A stretch of DNA of 64,000 bases from Allosphingosinicella deserti (GCF_003012735.1 NZ_PXYI01000001.1:620001-684000); one strand, 5' to 3'; numbered from the stretch's first letter, positions 18,394 to 27,244 are shown. A program made the numbers and translations. The notes: generated from the letters alone by a model not told the origin.

Positions 18394-19154
18394 GCCTGCC
18401 CCTGCGACTGAGCGGCAAGCCACGCATCAAAACGCGTAGACGCAATCCGAGCGTCCTCTCTAGGCACCAGCGTGTGGTCGTCGGCGGGGGCGCCGAAATA
18501 GTTGCGATCGTCCGTGACGACGATCCGGCGCGGATCATCTCGCGCGCCAAGCCAGCTGGCGGTGAATTCCGCGAGCGGCGCGCGCTCGGGTCCCGCGACT
18601 TCGACGATGCCATCTGCCGGATCAGCCGTGGCTATCTCGGCAAGCAGGGCCGAGATGTCGGCGGCAGCGACCGGCTGGAGCGCAATGCGCGGCAAGTGCG
18701 CGGCGTCGCCCTGCGTATAGCCGTCCGCGATGGTTGACAGAAATTCGAAGAACTGGGTGGCCCGCACGATCGTGTAGGGAACGCCGCCAGCGGCGATCAG
18801 CTGTTCCTGCGCTAGCTTGGCACGAAAATAGCCCGAGGCTTGAAGGCGATCCGTGCCGACGACCGAGAGCGCGACGAAGTGGCGCACCCCGGCGTCGCGG
18901 GCCGCTTCCAGCAGGTTCGCCGTGGTGCCGCGAAAGAAGGCGAGAGCGGCCGCATCATCGAACGAAGGAGCATTGCTGACATCAACTAGCACCGCAGCAT
19001 CTGTCAGCGCCCGAGCCAAGCCTGTTCCGGCTTGGGCATCAACGCCGGTGCTGGGCGATGCGGCGACGACCTCATGACCCTCGGCCCGCAGCAGTCCGAC
19101 GAGGGGTCGGCCGATCAGTCCGGTGCCGCCGATAATAACGATCTTCATGTCCAT
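18390..19154 (-). CDS. NAD(P)-binding atypical SDR / NmrA-like oxidoreductase
   Basis: 254 residues. The Rossmann motif IVIIGGTGLIGRPLV lies at the very N terminus (GGTGxxG), and the rest (VRHFVALSVVGTDR, YFRAKLAQEQLI, YTIVRATQFFEFL) is typical of NmrA-like or atypical SDR proteins that bind NAD(P). It is the oxidoreductase of the 'COE' set (carboxymuconolactone decarboxylase, oxidoreductase, epimerase) known to accompany ECF41 sigma factors. The ATG at 19154 has a CGGAGA site; a second ATG six bases later is possible. It is the first gene of the operon behind the minus-strand ECF41 promoter. Confidence 0.9.
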   Translation of the reverse strand: MDMKIVIIGGTGLIGRPLVGLLRAEGHEVVAASPSTGVDAQAGTGLARALTDAAVLVDVSNAPSFDDAAALAFFRGTTANLLEAARDAGVRHFVALSVVGTDRLQASGYFRAKLAQEQLIAAGGVPYTIVRATQFFEFLSTIADGYTQGDAAHLPRIALQPVAAADISALLAEIATADPADGIVEVAGPERAPLAEFTASWLGARDDPRRIVVTDDRNYFGAPADDHTLVPREDARIASTRFDAWLAAQSQGQA

Positions 19155-19181
19155 GTCTCCGATGCAAGTGACTGCCTGCAT

Positions 19182-19208
19182 GACGAGATGGCCGCCTCCG
19201 GTGTGACA
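19182..19208 (-). promoter_or_regulatory. ECF41-type promoter for oxidoreductase-membrane protein-sigma operon
   Basis: Read on the minus strand: TGTCACA (19208-19202), a 16-base spacer, then CGTC (19185-19182). This is exactly the published ECF41 consensus TGTCACA-N16-CGTC. It lies 28 bases upstream of the oxidoreductase start codon. Confidence 0.85.
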
Positions 19209-19247
19209 TGGGACGAAGGCGGGAACGAAAAAAAATCTGCTTCAAAA

Positions 19248-19274
19248 TGTCACGATGCACCGGCGTACCTCGTC
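19248..19274 (+). promoter_or_regulatory. ECF41-type promoter for AhpD-like gene
   Basis: TGTCACG (19248-19254), a 16-base spacer, then CGTC (19271-19274), one mismatch from the ECF41 consensus. It is 47 bases before the AhpD-like start codon and diverges from the minus-strand copy at 19182-19208. Confidence 0.83.
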
Positions 19275-19320
19275 AAGTCAGCGAGCGCCGATGCTCGGCG
19301 CCGATTGCAAGGAAAGCAGC

Positions 19321-19776
19321 ATGACCGAGATGAAGCGCTTGAACTGGTCGGAAATTGCGCCCGAGGGCGCCAAGGCTCTGTTCGGTATCCATCATTATGT
19401 GACCAGGAAGACTGAGCTTCCTGAAGAGCTGATCCATCTGATCTTTCTACGAGTGTCGCAAATCAACGGCTGCGCCCATTGCATCGATATGCACACCCGT
19501 GATCTGCTCAAGACCATGGCGATCGACAAGGTCTCGCTGGTCCCCGTCTGGGCGGAGGTGCCGCACCTGTTTTCTGACCAGTATCGAGCAGCGTTGGCCT
19601 GGGCGGAGGAAGTGACCAATGTCAGCACGACCCATGCTTCAGACGAAGCCTATGCCGCCGCTGCCGCCGCCTTTGCTGACAAGGACTTGGTCGATCTCAC
19701 GCTAGCGATCGCGGCAATGAACGCGTTCAATCGCCTCGGCGCGCCATTCCGCCTGCCGGTCGCTGCGAAGCCATAA
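19321..19776 (+). CDS. Carboxymuconolactone decarboxylase / AhpD-family protein
   Basis: 151 residues, the usual size. The redox pair is in GCAHCIDMHTRD (CxxC with the downstream histidine), and the start MKRLNWSEIAPEGAKALFGIHHYV matches the alkylhydroperoxidase AhpD-core subfamily. Such proteins are probable peroxidases or redox-active enzymes. It starts at an ATG after AAGGAAAG and is read from its own ECF41-type promoter. Together with the divergent oxidoreductase it is the typical ECF41 target. A strong terminator follows the stop. Confidence 0.93.
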   Translation: MTEMKRLNWSEIAPEGAKALFGIHHYVTRKTELPEELIHLIFLRVSQINGCAHCIDMHTRDLLKTMAIDKVSLVPVWAEVPHLFSDQYRAALAWAEEVTNVSTTHASDEAYAAAAAAFADKDLVDLTLAIAAMNAFNRLGAPFRLPVAAKP

Positions 19777-19781
19777 GCTCG

Positions 19782-19815
19782 CGAAAGGGGAAGCATACCT
19801 TTGCTTCCCCTTTCG
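19782..19815 (+). terminator. Hairpin terminator after AhpD-like gene
   Basis: CGAAAGGGGAAGCA and TGCTTCCCCTTTCG form a perfect 14-bp stem with a six-base loop, starting six bases after the stop codon. The second arm ends in CTTTCG rather than a long U-run, but the stem is strong and the position is right for a terminator. Confidence 0.75.
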
Positions 19816-20195
19816 ACGGCACGCGACCATTGTACGCCGTTGTCAGGTAGTGGCTGGAACGTCGGCTCACCCCGAAACTCGCCGTTCACCGCGCTGGTAG
19901 CCCCCAAGCCCTGCCGTAGCAGTGTCTAACACGTTTCGACATGTCTTGCCCCCGGCTACACAGCGTTCCCGATGATTGATCGCCCCGAGAGGCATGCCCC
20001 GACATCCGTCTGAACCACGTTGGAAAAAGCGAATGTCCCGAACAGCGCGCCGGCGAAGGTCAATATCGCGATGATCGCGAGGACGGCGCGGTGCCAGCAT
20101 AGCCGCGATACCGGCCGGAGGGTTGCTGGAACTGCTCGTCCTGCAGTTCGGCCGAGGTGAGGAGCTCCACCAGTCCCGGCCAGCAAAGGTCCGCG
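19816..20195. other. Intergenic region before the NACHT cassette
   Basis: 380 bases between the terminator and the small defence-cassette gene. It contains a possible gene remnant on the minus strand (19956-20098) and the region where the cassette's promoter must lie. No direct repeat marking an insertion was recognised. Confidence 0.4.
19956..20098 (-). pseudogene. Possible 5'-truncated membrane-protein remnant
   Basis: The minus-strand frame ends in about 45 residues that include one convincing membrane helix (AVLAIIAILTFAGALFGTF) and then stops. No start codon with a ribosome-binding site lies just upstream; instead the frame runs into non-protein-like sequence beside the NACHT cassette. 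It may be the 3' end of a gene cut by arrival of the cassette, or chance. Confidence 0.22.
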
Positions 20196-20447
20196 ATGAC
20201 CGAGGAGCAAAGCCTCGCCATCCAGCGCGATTACGCAATGAAGGAGGGTCGCCGCGAGATTGATGTCCGCCTGTCCATGGCCTACTACTTCATCATGCGG
20301 ATGAACCTGGACCTGCCGCCGACCCGCGCGCAAATCTGCCTGAGCAACATTGACGAGGTAAGGAAAGCGATCGACGACGCCAAGGCCGGGTCGAAGACGC
20401 GCATCCTGGAGCGCAAGGGGCGGTCGGACGGCCTGGACGCGCGTTGA
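20196..20447 (+). CDS. Small protein coupled to the NACHT protein
   Basis: 83 residues with no recognised family. It looks helical and charged (SLAIQRDYAMKEGRREIDVR), with a central hydrophobic-aromatic patch (MAYYFIMRMNLDLPP) and a basic C terminus. The ATG at 20196 has an AAAGG site. Its TGA overlaps the next ATG (TGATG), so translation of the two proteins is coupled and their amounts are probably matched. Such small partners occur beside defence NTPases and multi-component systems, but a function cannot be assigned. Confidence 0.7.
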   Translation: MTEEQSLAIQRDYAMKEGRREIDVRLSMAYYFIMRMNLDLPPTRAQICLSNIDEVRKAIDDAKAGSKTRILERKGRSDGLDAR

Positions 20448-23400
20448 TGGAGGGCGGGGGCGCGGCGACCCAGGGCGGTGTCGGCTACCAGGACCAGGTC
20501 GCGGCCCTCTACATGGGGCGCATGCTCGACCAGCGGCCCCGGCCGCCGAAGGACCGGCCTGAATCGGTCAGGATCGAGGCGACGTCAGCGGTCGACGACG
20601 CGCTCGTCGAGATGGCAGACGGCCGCCGCCTCTTCATCCAGGCGAAGCGCGCGCTCGCCACCAACGGCGCCGCGTGGACGGGCATGTGGAAGGCCTTCGC
20701 CAACCAGGTGACAACAGACTTCCGCCCCGGTGACTCGCTCTCCCTCGCGATCGGCGAGACCACGACGATGGCAACCCGCCTCAGGGAAATCTGCACGCGC
20801 TCGGACGAGCCCGACGTCGGGGAGTGGCACCAGAGGCTCAACGAGCCGCAGCGCCGCCTCGCTATCGCGATAGCGGCCGCGCTCGGCGGCGACCACGCTC
20901 TAGCACTGTACGTATGTCAGCAGCTCGACGTCGACATCTGGCCTGCGGAAGGGCTGGCGCGCGACTATGCGCCGCTCTGGATGCCAGCGTGCGACCAGTC
21001 GCCGGACCGGCTCCACGCCGTCCTTACCGGAATCGCGCTCGAGGGCGCCGCCATCCGCCAGCGATTCGCGCCTGCCGAACTCTACGACCGCCTGCGCGCG
21101 GACTGGGACATCCGCATCGATTCGCCTGAGTCGTGGGGTGCGCCACGCTATCGCGGAGCGATTGCGAGGTCCGCCGTCGTGACGCTGCCGGGCACCGGCT
21201 TCAGCCGACCGATAGGCGACGACTTCTTGTGGCCGCGCTGCCTGCCCTACGACCGCGGCCGCAAGCCGGACTTCGACGACGACGCGCCGCGGTGGCGGGA
21301 AGCGGGGGACTCGGCCGCGGAGACACTCCGGAACTTCCCCAGCGCCGATCTGGATTCGGTTGTCCTCATCGCCGGCCCGGGGTTCGGGAAGTCGACCCTG
21401 GTCCAGGCGATCGCGGCGAGGCTCGCAAACGACGGGCTCCTTCCAGCCATCATACGGATTCCCGAACTGGCGGACGCCGGCTCCGGCATCGCCGAGTTCC
21501 TCGCGAACGAGGTCAACTCGGCGTTCGGGGTAGGCATAGACTGGGCCGCCGCCGCCGGCGCGGGCACGCTCGTCCTGCTACTCGACGGACTCGACGAGGT
21601 CTCAGGATCGCGGCGGTCGGCGGTGCTGCAGAAACTGTCCGACTACCGCGCCAGCTCGCCTCAGGTGCGATGGCTCATGACGGTGCGGGATCCCGCGGCC
21701 CTCGCCATGCCCGAAGGTGTGCGCGTCCTTGAGCTGGCACCCCTTAGCGACGAGGAGATAGACCGCTACGTCGAATTCTACCGGCCGGGCGAACCCGCAC
21801 TGCCGGCGCTGATACGCGAACGCCTGCGCGGGCGGCCCGACCTAAACCGCCTAGTACGCATCCCGATATTCCTCGCGCTGATGCTGGTGCTCCGGCAGGA
21901 GGAGAGAAACATCAGCAGGAGCGACCTGCTCGAGACCTATCTCGAAGTCCTGTTCAACCCCAAGGACTACAAGGCGTCGCAGGACGAGGCCGTCGATCCG
22001 ACCACCCTGCGCAAGATCGCCGAGCGCGCCGCGTTCGAGGCGCTGGAGGATGACGATGTGGGCATGGGCGCGCAGGCACTCGACGGGTGCACCCACCACC
22101 TAGCACCGGAAGTCGGCCCTGACGTCGTCCGCCGCTCCCTGCTCAGCCGGGGCGTGATACGGAGGGTCAACGCAGTGCGCTTCGACTTCCCGTTCCCGAT
22201 CGTGCAGGAGTTCCTGGCATCGACCGAGCTGCTGCGAAACCACGCGCCGGAGCTGGAGGCGCGCCTTAAGATGATCGCGCACCGTCCGTGGGCCCAGGCG
22301 ATCCAATTTGCGCTCGAGCGGCATCCCGATCCCGAACCGCTCGTGCGGCATCTGCTCTCGACGACTGACGACGCCTTCCACACCGCGCTCCGCCTCACAG
22401 GACGCTGCGTCTCGAACGGGATGCGGCTTCCGGCAGGGCTCCGAGACGAGGTGGGCGACCGTCTCGTGGCGATCTGGGGCCGGACCTCCTGGCGGACCGC
22501 CGAGCTCGTGGCGGGCATCATCATCGACGCGTTCTCGCAGCCCCTCCACCCGGCAGTTCGCGAGCGACTTGGCGACCGGCACCTCATTCACCACGGCTCG
22601 GACGCGATTCTGGCGCGGCACCGAGACCAGGCGCTAACGTTGGATGTCATGGCGCGGCTGCTGGCCGGTGACATCGAGCACATGTTGAACATCGGCGAGC
22701 TCCAGGGAGAGGTGAACCGCATCGGAGGACCGGTCTTCGCGATGTATGTCGGCGCGGCGCTCACCAACCCGTCAGACGGCGCATCCGGGGCTATCACGGC
22801 GCTGATCTTGCACATGAGCCGCGGGTCGGTCCCCGAAGTCGACGCCCACGACGCCTTCTCGAATGAGGAACTTCCGATCGGGGTCAGGCTGGCAGCCTGG
22901 GTGCATACGGACGCGCCGGTCGAGGACGTGATCGAAGGCCTGATCTCGGAGGCGCTCCGCGTCGACGATTACGAGCACCGTAGTTCCGCGGCGCGGGCGC
23001 TGAGCGTCCCAGCGATGAGCACGGAGGCGGCGCTCCGGCTACTCCTGGACCCCGATCTGGAGGATGAAGCGCGCGAGAAGGCGCTGGACTACCTACTGGC
23101 GGACTGGCTCCGCTCGAAGGAGCGCGGCCGCATTGAGGAGCTGGCCCGCGACAAGTCGTTGCCCAACGCTCTGCGCGACCGCGCGGAACTCTTCGCCCTG
23201 GCCGCCGGCGCGGGGGAACTGATCGACCCGCTGGTCGAGCGTATGTCGGCCACGGACGCACAGATGGTGGCCGCCGTGGCGATCATGTTCGGGCATGTGC
23301 CGCGGCGCGGGCCGGTCGAGCGCGCTGTCGAACTGATCGAGGCCCGGGACTGGTCCCCCGCCGACCGGTTGACGATCGCGCATTCGTTGATCACGGGCCT

Positions 23401-23938
23401 GACCTACCGCATGGAAATGTTCTCGTTCCGATCGGGCACGCTTCACCCGATCCCGCCACACCCCGGACGGGCGATTCCCCTCGAGCTCATCAGGCGGTGG
23501 CTCTCGCTCGGCGGCTACACGGCACGAGAGCGGCTACGTCTCGCGCTGGAAGCGATCCGGATCGGGGCGTCTTCAGCGTCGGATCTGTCGGTTCTCCTAG
23601 AGGATGCACTGAAGGAACCCGCCGACAGCCACGCGGCGGACGCGTCGACCGCCGGGCGGGCCATCGAGGAGCTGGAAAAGGGGCCCAACCGGCTCACTCT
23701 CCCGCGTCTCCTCGAATTGCTGGCCGAGGAGGACTACAACATGTCGTCTTCAGCAGCGAGCGTGATCGCTGGGCGGGGAACCAGAGAGGCAGCCGACTCC
23801 CTCATCAGAGCCTACGGCCGACTCGAGGACGGTTACCTTAAGGGAGCGGTCCTCGATGCGCTCGAACCGCTGGCCGGGCGGCTTGGACTGCGCGTGACGC
23901 GGGAAGGCAAAGAGCTTCGCGCCGTCAGCTCGCGCTGA
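20447..23938 (+). CDS. Nuclease-like/NACHT/repeat protein, candidate anti-phage STAND NTPase
   Basis: 1163 residues. The N-terminal part (1-110) resembles Cap4/Mrr-type PD-(D/E)xK nuclease domains: GGVGYQDQVAALYM, then Glu44, Asp50-Asp51 and QAK (65-67). The middle is a NACHT-type STAND NTPase with Walker A GPGFGKST at about 310-317 and Walker B LLLDGLDEVSG at about 377, followed by a winged-helix-like region. The C-terminal 500 residues look like helical HEAT/TPR-type sensor repeats. This nuclease-NTPase-repeat order is that of Avs and bNACHT defence proteins, which recognise phage proteins and then cleave DNA. Isoleucine ATA codons, rare elsewhere in the window, recur here (around 20876, 21211, 21454, 21537), suggesting recent transfer. 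Activity is inferred only. Confidence 0.82.
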   Translation: MEGGGAATQGGVGYQDQVAALYMGRMLDQRPRPPKDRPESVRIEATSAVDDALVEMADGRRLFIQAKRALATNGAAWTGMWKAFANQVTTDFRPGDSLSLAIGETTTMATRLREICTRSDEPDVGEWHQRLNEPQRRLAIAIAAALGGDHALALYVCQQLDVDIWPAEGLARDYAPLWMPACDQSPDRLHAVLTGIALEGAAIRQRFAPAELYDRLRADWDIRIDSPESWGAPRYRGAIARSAVVTLPGTGFSRPIGDDFLWPRCLPYDRGRKPDFDDDAPRWREAGDSAAETLRNFPSADLDSVVLIAGPGFGKSTLVQAIAARLANDGLLPAIIRIPELADAGSGIAEFLANEVNSAFGVGIDWAAAAGAGTLVLLLDGLDEVSGSRRSAVLQKLSDYRASSPQVRWLMTVRDPAALAMPEGVRVLELAPLSDEEIDRYVEFYRPGEPALPALIRERLRGRPDLNRLVRIPIFLALMLVLRQEERNISRSDLLETYLEVLFNPKDYKASQDEAVDPTTLRKIAERAAFEALEDDDVGMGAQALDGCTHHLAPEVGPDVVRRSLLSRGVIRRVNAVRFDFPFPIVQEFLASTELLRNHAPELEARLKMIAHRPWAQAIQFALERHPDPEPLVRHLLSTTDDAFHTALRLTGRCVSNGMRLPAGLRDEVGDRLVAIWGRTSWRTAELVAGIIIDAFSQPLHPAVRERLGDRHLIHHGSDAILARHRDQALTLDVMARLLAGDIEHMLNIGELQGEVNRIGGPVFAMYVGAALTNPSDGASGAITALILHMSRGSVPEVDAHDAFSNEELPIGVRLAAWVHTDAPVEDVIEGLISEALRVDDYEHRSSAARALSVPAMSTEAALRLLLDPDLEDEAREKALDYLLADWLRSKERGRIEELARDKSLPNALRDRAELFALAAGAGELIDPLVERMSATDAQMVAAVAIMFGHVPRRGPVERAVELIEARDWSPADRLTIAHSLITGLTYRMEMFSFRSGTLHPIPPHPGRAIPLELIRRWLSLGGYTARERLRLALEAIRIGASSASDLSVLLEDALKEPADSHAADASTAGRAIEELEKGPNRLTLPRLLELLAEEDYNMSSSAASVIAGRGTREAADSLIRAYGRLEDGYLKGAVLDALEPLAGRLGLRVTREGKELRAVSSR

Positions 23939-23954
23939 GGACCCATCAGTCCTC
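23937..23954 (+). terminator. Small hairpin at the NACHT gene end
   Basis: GAGGAC and GTCCTC pair around CCATCA, beginning at the stop codon. The stem is only six base pairs and no U-run follows, so it may be a weak terminator. Confidence 0.35.
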
Positions 23955-24542
23955 TAGGCTCGAGCTGAAACTCGCGATGTCGGTTTCAGCCACTAGCCAG
24001 CTAAATACCGCCAGTCAGCAACCGGCCAGACCTGCTCCTTCAGGACCGCGAGTGGCTACGCCGGCGAGCGTCAGGTTCTGGGAGGACCAGCCGTTCGAGT
24101 TCCCAGCACCGATCGGCCGCTTTGTCCCAAAGCTTGCACTTCCTTGGGCAGATGCCCTCCATCGGTAACGCCTCCTCAGGGATCGGCAATATCGGTGAGC
24201 GGCGACGCGTGTTGACGCGTTACGACACTGCCGCGAGTGATTCGCATGGGAGCCCTGATGTCCGGAGCCGTGCCAGAAGAGCCGACCGCAAATGTGGGGC
24301 AAAGTGTGGAGGCGAAGCTTCTTTTAACCTGGTAAACCCAATAACGATCAAACACTTACGGGAAAATCACGGTAGCCTCCCGCCCTACGCTCGCTCCTGT
24401 TCGACAAGTTCACGTCATCGAGACCCTCTCGCATCGCTTCGAGTATCTCGTCGGCGCCCACGATCATCTGTGGACCCGACCTGCTGGATAGGGTCTGACC
24501 CTGCTATGACGCCCGTGGGGAGAGACAGGAGAGGTTTACAGG
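23955..24542. other. Region between NACHT cassette and lipoprotein gene
   Basis: About 590 bases with mixed composition, including a lower-GC part near 24310-24370. Apart from a possible 40-codon gene on the minus strand (24040-24162), no gene, repeat or RNA could be supported. Confidence 0.4.
24040..24162 (-). CDS. Possible 40-residue Cys-containing small protein
   Basis: An ATG at 24162 preceded eight bases away by GAGGAGG opens a 40-codon frame beginning MEGICPRKCKLWDKAADRCW and ending in an Arg/Ser-rich tail. Three cysteines lie in the first 20 residues. The ribosome-binding site is strong and the stop is clean, but length and lack of a known relative make it uncertain. Confidence 0.3.
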   Translation of the reverse strand: MEGICPRKCKLWDKAADRCWELERLVLPEPDARRRSHSRS

Positions 24543-24815
24543 ATGAGGAAGGTGCTGCTCGCGGCCGCGCTGCTCGCGCTCGTCGGATGCGACACTCGGG
24601 CGGCGATCTGGACCGCGTGGGTCTACGAGGATTGGGACAACCGGACGAAGAGTGAGAGGCTGACGGGCTTCAAGACTTTCGAGCAGTGTCAGGAGGCGGC
24701 GATCTCGAGGCTGCGCTCCTATCCCGAGCCCGATGGCGGCGATTACGAATGCGGCTACAAATGCGAATACAAGCCCTCGATGCAGACGAACGTCTGTAAG
24801 GAGACCCGGAAGTAG
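24543..24815 (+). CDS. Small secreted lipoprotein
   Basis: 90 residues. The N terminus MRKVLLAAALLALVGC is a lipoprotein signal peptide with lipobox LVGC, so the mature protein would start at Cys16 and be anchored to a membrane. The rest contains WVYEDWDN, a Phe/Cys motif TFEQCQEAA and four further cysteines (CGYKCEYKP...NVC), probably in disulfide bonds. The family is unknown. An AGGAGAGG site lies before the ATG. Nothing around it shows a pathway. Confidence 0.8.
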   Translation: MRKVLLAAALLALVGCDTRAAIWTAWVYEDWDNRTKSERLTGFKTFEQCQEAAISRLRSYPEPDGGDYECGYKCEYKPSMQTNVCKETRK

Positions 24816-25299
24816 CGGGAGGCGTCCTGATCGTTGCCCTCACTCGGAGCGGCGTCGATGATCGTGCCCACCATTCCCTCTGGCCGGCGTTGGCGAGCGC
24901 CTGATGCGAATCGAACTCGATCCATACGCAACGACGGCCATAATCGTCTCCACTCGGTCCACAGTGGACCAGATTATCTCGGCGAAATGTTGGCATTTTT
25001 GTTGGTGCCATGTCTCGCGTCTTCAAAGAAATCGAGCAAGTACAAGCGCTTGTGAAGATCTTGTGAGTCCTCTCCTGGCACCACACTCTCCTTCTAGGGA
25101 GCAGTGTCGATAAATCCCCGATCGCGGGAAAGGCCGCCGTTCCTGGCATGGATCGGTTCGCGGCAGGCGCCGTCAAGACAGGCGCGAACTGCCTCAGCTG
25201 TCGGTCATGATCGTGAAGGGCTGGATCCGCGGCGAAGCTGCGTGGTGCCAAGCGACGCTGAGATGCGCTACACCCGGTCGGAGCAGGGGTGGGGGCATC
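24816..25299. other. Intergenic region before the sulfatase-like gene
   Basis: About 480 bases without a gene that can be supported. An in-frame ATG at 25207 would extend the next gene but has no ribosome-binding site. No repeats or hairpins stood out. Confidence 0.4.
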
Positions 25300-27159
25300 A
25301 TGGTGAGCGATCGAGTCGCTGGAGCAAGCGGGCAGCGCGGCACTTCCGGTATCTACGGCCCGTTTCGAATGGCCTATGCAGGCTTGATCGCGGCCTTGTG
25401 GCTGGTTCAGACGTCCGGGCGGCTCGTGCTTTTCTGGCAAGCAGGCACCGGCACCGGACCTCTCGCTGTGCTGCTGCACTTCGCGCTGGCTTTCTCCCTT
25501 CTGTGCATGCTTGGCCTGATCCTCACGCTACTCGGTGCCGGTCGCCGGTTCGAGGCCGTTCGCGTGACCTTGGCAGTGGTGCTGCTCGCAGCCGTCCACA
25601 CGATCCTGACCCTGTTCGACATCTACCAGGCCATCTTCATCAATCTCACCGGGAATCCGGCACCCACCCTGATCATCTTTCGTGCGACTCCTCTCGCCCT
25701 GTCGCTTCTCGACAATATCGGGATCAGTCCGTTGCGGCTTGCCGCTGCCGTCCTGCTGGTGTTCGGTGTGCATATTCTCCTCTATTGGCCGCTTGGCGGT
25801 CTCCTGATGCGGCTCTCGCGCCGCCTGGCGCGAATCCGGGTGCGCATTGGGGCCTTGCGGGTGAGCGGTCGGGTGGGGCTCGCCGCTGCGTCGGTCGGCA
25901 CCTATGCGGCCGTCGGCATGGTGCCCCTCGGCGTCAGGGGCGGCGAGCCTGTTCTCGAGGGTTTGAGGCCCGTCTTCCAGATCGCGCCACCCGAATTGCT
26001 GGCGGCGGCGCGTGCACCGGGACGATCGCATCGACCGACGATCCGAAAGCCGGCGCCGGCGGCGAGCCGCCCGTTGGTCCTGATCGTCGTCGACGCGCTT
26101 CGCCGCGACCGGATGGGCGTCTACAATGACGAACTCACGAACACGCCGTTCCTGAGCAGCCTCGATGCGCAGGGAAAGCTGCACAAGTTCGACGGCTACG
26201 CCACCTGCACCTTTTCCTTCTGCGGGATCATGAGCATTCTCGCGTCGCGGAGCTGGAACGATTTCGGGACCCGGCCGGACACCCTGGTCGATCTCCTTGC
26301 GGCGCATTCCTACGATATCCGGCTGGTCCTTGCAGGCCAGCATGCGAGTTTCGGGGGGCTGACGACTCTGCTCGGCGGCCCGATCACCAGCATTTCCGAT
26401 CAGCCGTCCGGCACGCAACCGAACGATTGGCGGGCGATCGATACGCTTGAAACGCTGCAGGTTCCGGATCCGCGACGCACCTTTCTGTACATGCACCTGA
26501 TGTCCACCCACGCCGGCTCCTTCATCCACCCGGACTTTCGGGTAACCCCCGACGATAGCGGAATGGTCGGTGCCTATCTGTTCAGTCCCTCGGGCAAGTC
26601 GGACTATCGACGGATATACGATCTGCGGGTCCGGCAGGCTGACGAGATCATTCGCCGGGCGTTCGAAGTTCTCGCCCGCAAAGGCCTGTTCGAAGACGCA
26701 CTCGTCATCATCACCGCTGATCACGGGCAGCGCACATCCGAGGGCGGTCTCCTCTATCATGGCGGGGAGGCTGATCCTCCGACGCTCGCCGTTCCGCTCC
26801 TCCTCTATGACGCGCGCGACCGAGCCTATCCCGCACGAGATCCGGCAAGCCTGATCGATGTCGCGCCGACGTTTGCCGAGGCGATCGATCTTCCCGCGGC
26901 GGCTGGATGGAGGGGCGTCGCTTTGCAGCGAACGGCGCAGCGTCAAGCCGTCCCGGTCGGCACATCCGAATCCACCGGCATCGTCTGGGGCGAGGGAAAC
27001 CGCGCTCTACTGTATCTTTGCAATCGCGACACCGGCCGGGAGCGGTTGACGCCTCTGCGGACGGGTGGACTCGCAACGGCGCCCGAGCTTCTCCAGCGGG
27101 CACGGCGCCTCCACCAGGTCGCGGCGGCGCCGGTCCGCGAAGCGGCCTGCCGGATGTGA
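25300..27159 (+). CDS. Membrane-anchored sulfatase-fold protein (LtaS/phosphoethanolamine-transferase-like)
   Basis: 619 residues from the ATG at 25300. Five hydrophobic segments fill about residues 25-220, followed by a periplasmic alkaline-phosphatase/sulfatase-fold domain. Its metal and nucleophile sites are suggested by LVLIVVDALRRDRMG, the Thr in GYATCTFSFCGIM, and ITADHGQRTSEGG with the later histidine YHGGEA. This layout occurs in LtaS, EptA and related enzymes that transfer phospho-head groups to lipids or glycans, and in membrane sulfatases. The exact substrate cannot be told. It converges on the end of the injection-system operon. Confidence 0.8.
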   Translation: MVSDRVAGASGQRGTSGIYGPFRMAYAGLIAALWLVQTSGRLVLFWQAGTGTGPLAVLLHFALAFSLLCMLGLILTLLGAGRRFEAVRVTLAVVLLAAVHTILTLFDIYQAIFINLTGNPAPTLIIFRATPLALSLLDNIGISPLRLAAAVLLVFGVHILLYWPLGGLLMRLSRRLARIRVRIGALRVSGRVGLAAASVGTYAAVGMVPLGVRGGEPVLEGLRPVFQIAPPELLAAARAPGRSHRPTIRKPAPAASRPLVLIVVDALRRDRMGVYNDELTNTPFLSSLDAQGKLHKFDGYATCTFSFCGIMSILASRSWNDFGTRPDTLVDLLAAHSYDIRLVLAGQHASFGGLTTLLGGPITSISDQPSGTQPNDWRAIDTLETLQVPDPRRTFLYMHLMSTHAGSFIHPDFRVTPDDSGMVGAYLFSPSGKSDYRRIYDLRVRQADEIIRRAFEVLARKGLFEDALVIITADHGQRTSEGGLLYHGGEADPPTLAVPLLLYDARDRAYPARDPASLIDVAPTFAEAIDLPAAAGWRGVALQRTAQRQAVPVGTSESTGIVWGEGNRALLYLCNRDTGRERLTPLRTGGLATAPELLQRARRLHQVAAAPVREAACRM

Positions 27160-27244
27160 TATCCAAGATAGAAACCGTGGTCGCGCCCTGAATTCACCGG
27201 GCAAGGATTCTTTCCCGCGGTGCCTGCAGCGGGGGTGAGTGGCG

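Noticed and set aside
25207-25299. Upstream start for the sulfatase-like protein
   Set aside because: The first 31 codons lack a ribosome-binding site and membrane-protein character; the ATG at 25300 leads more directly into the helices.
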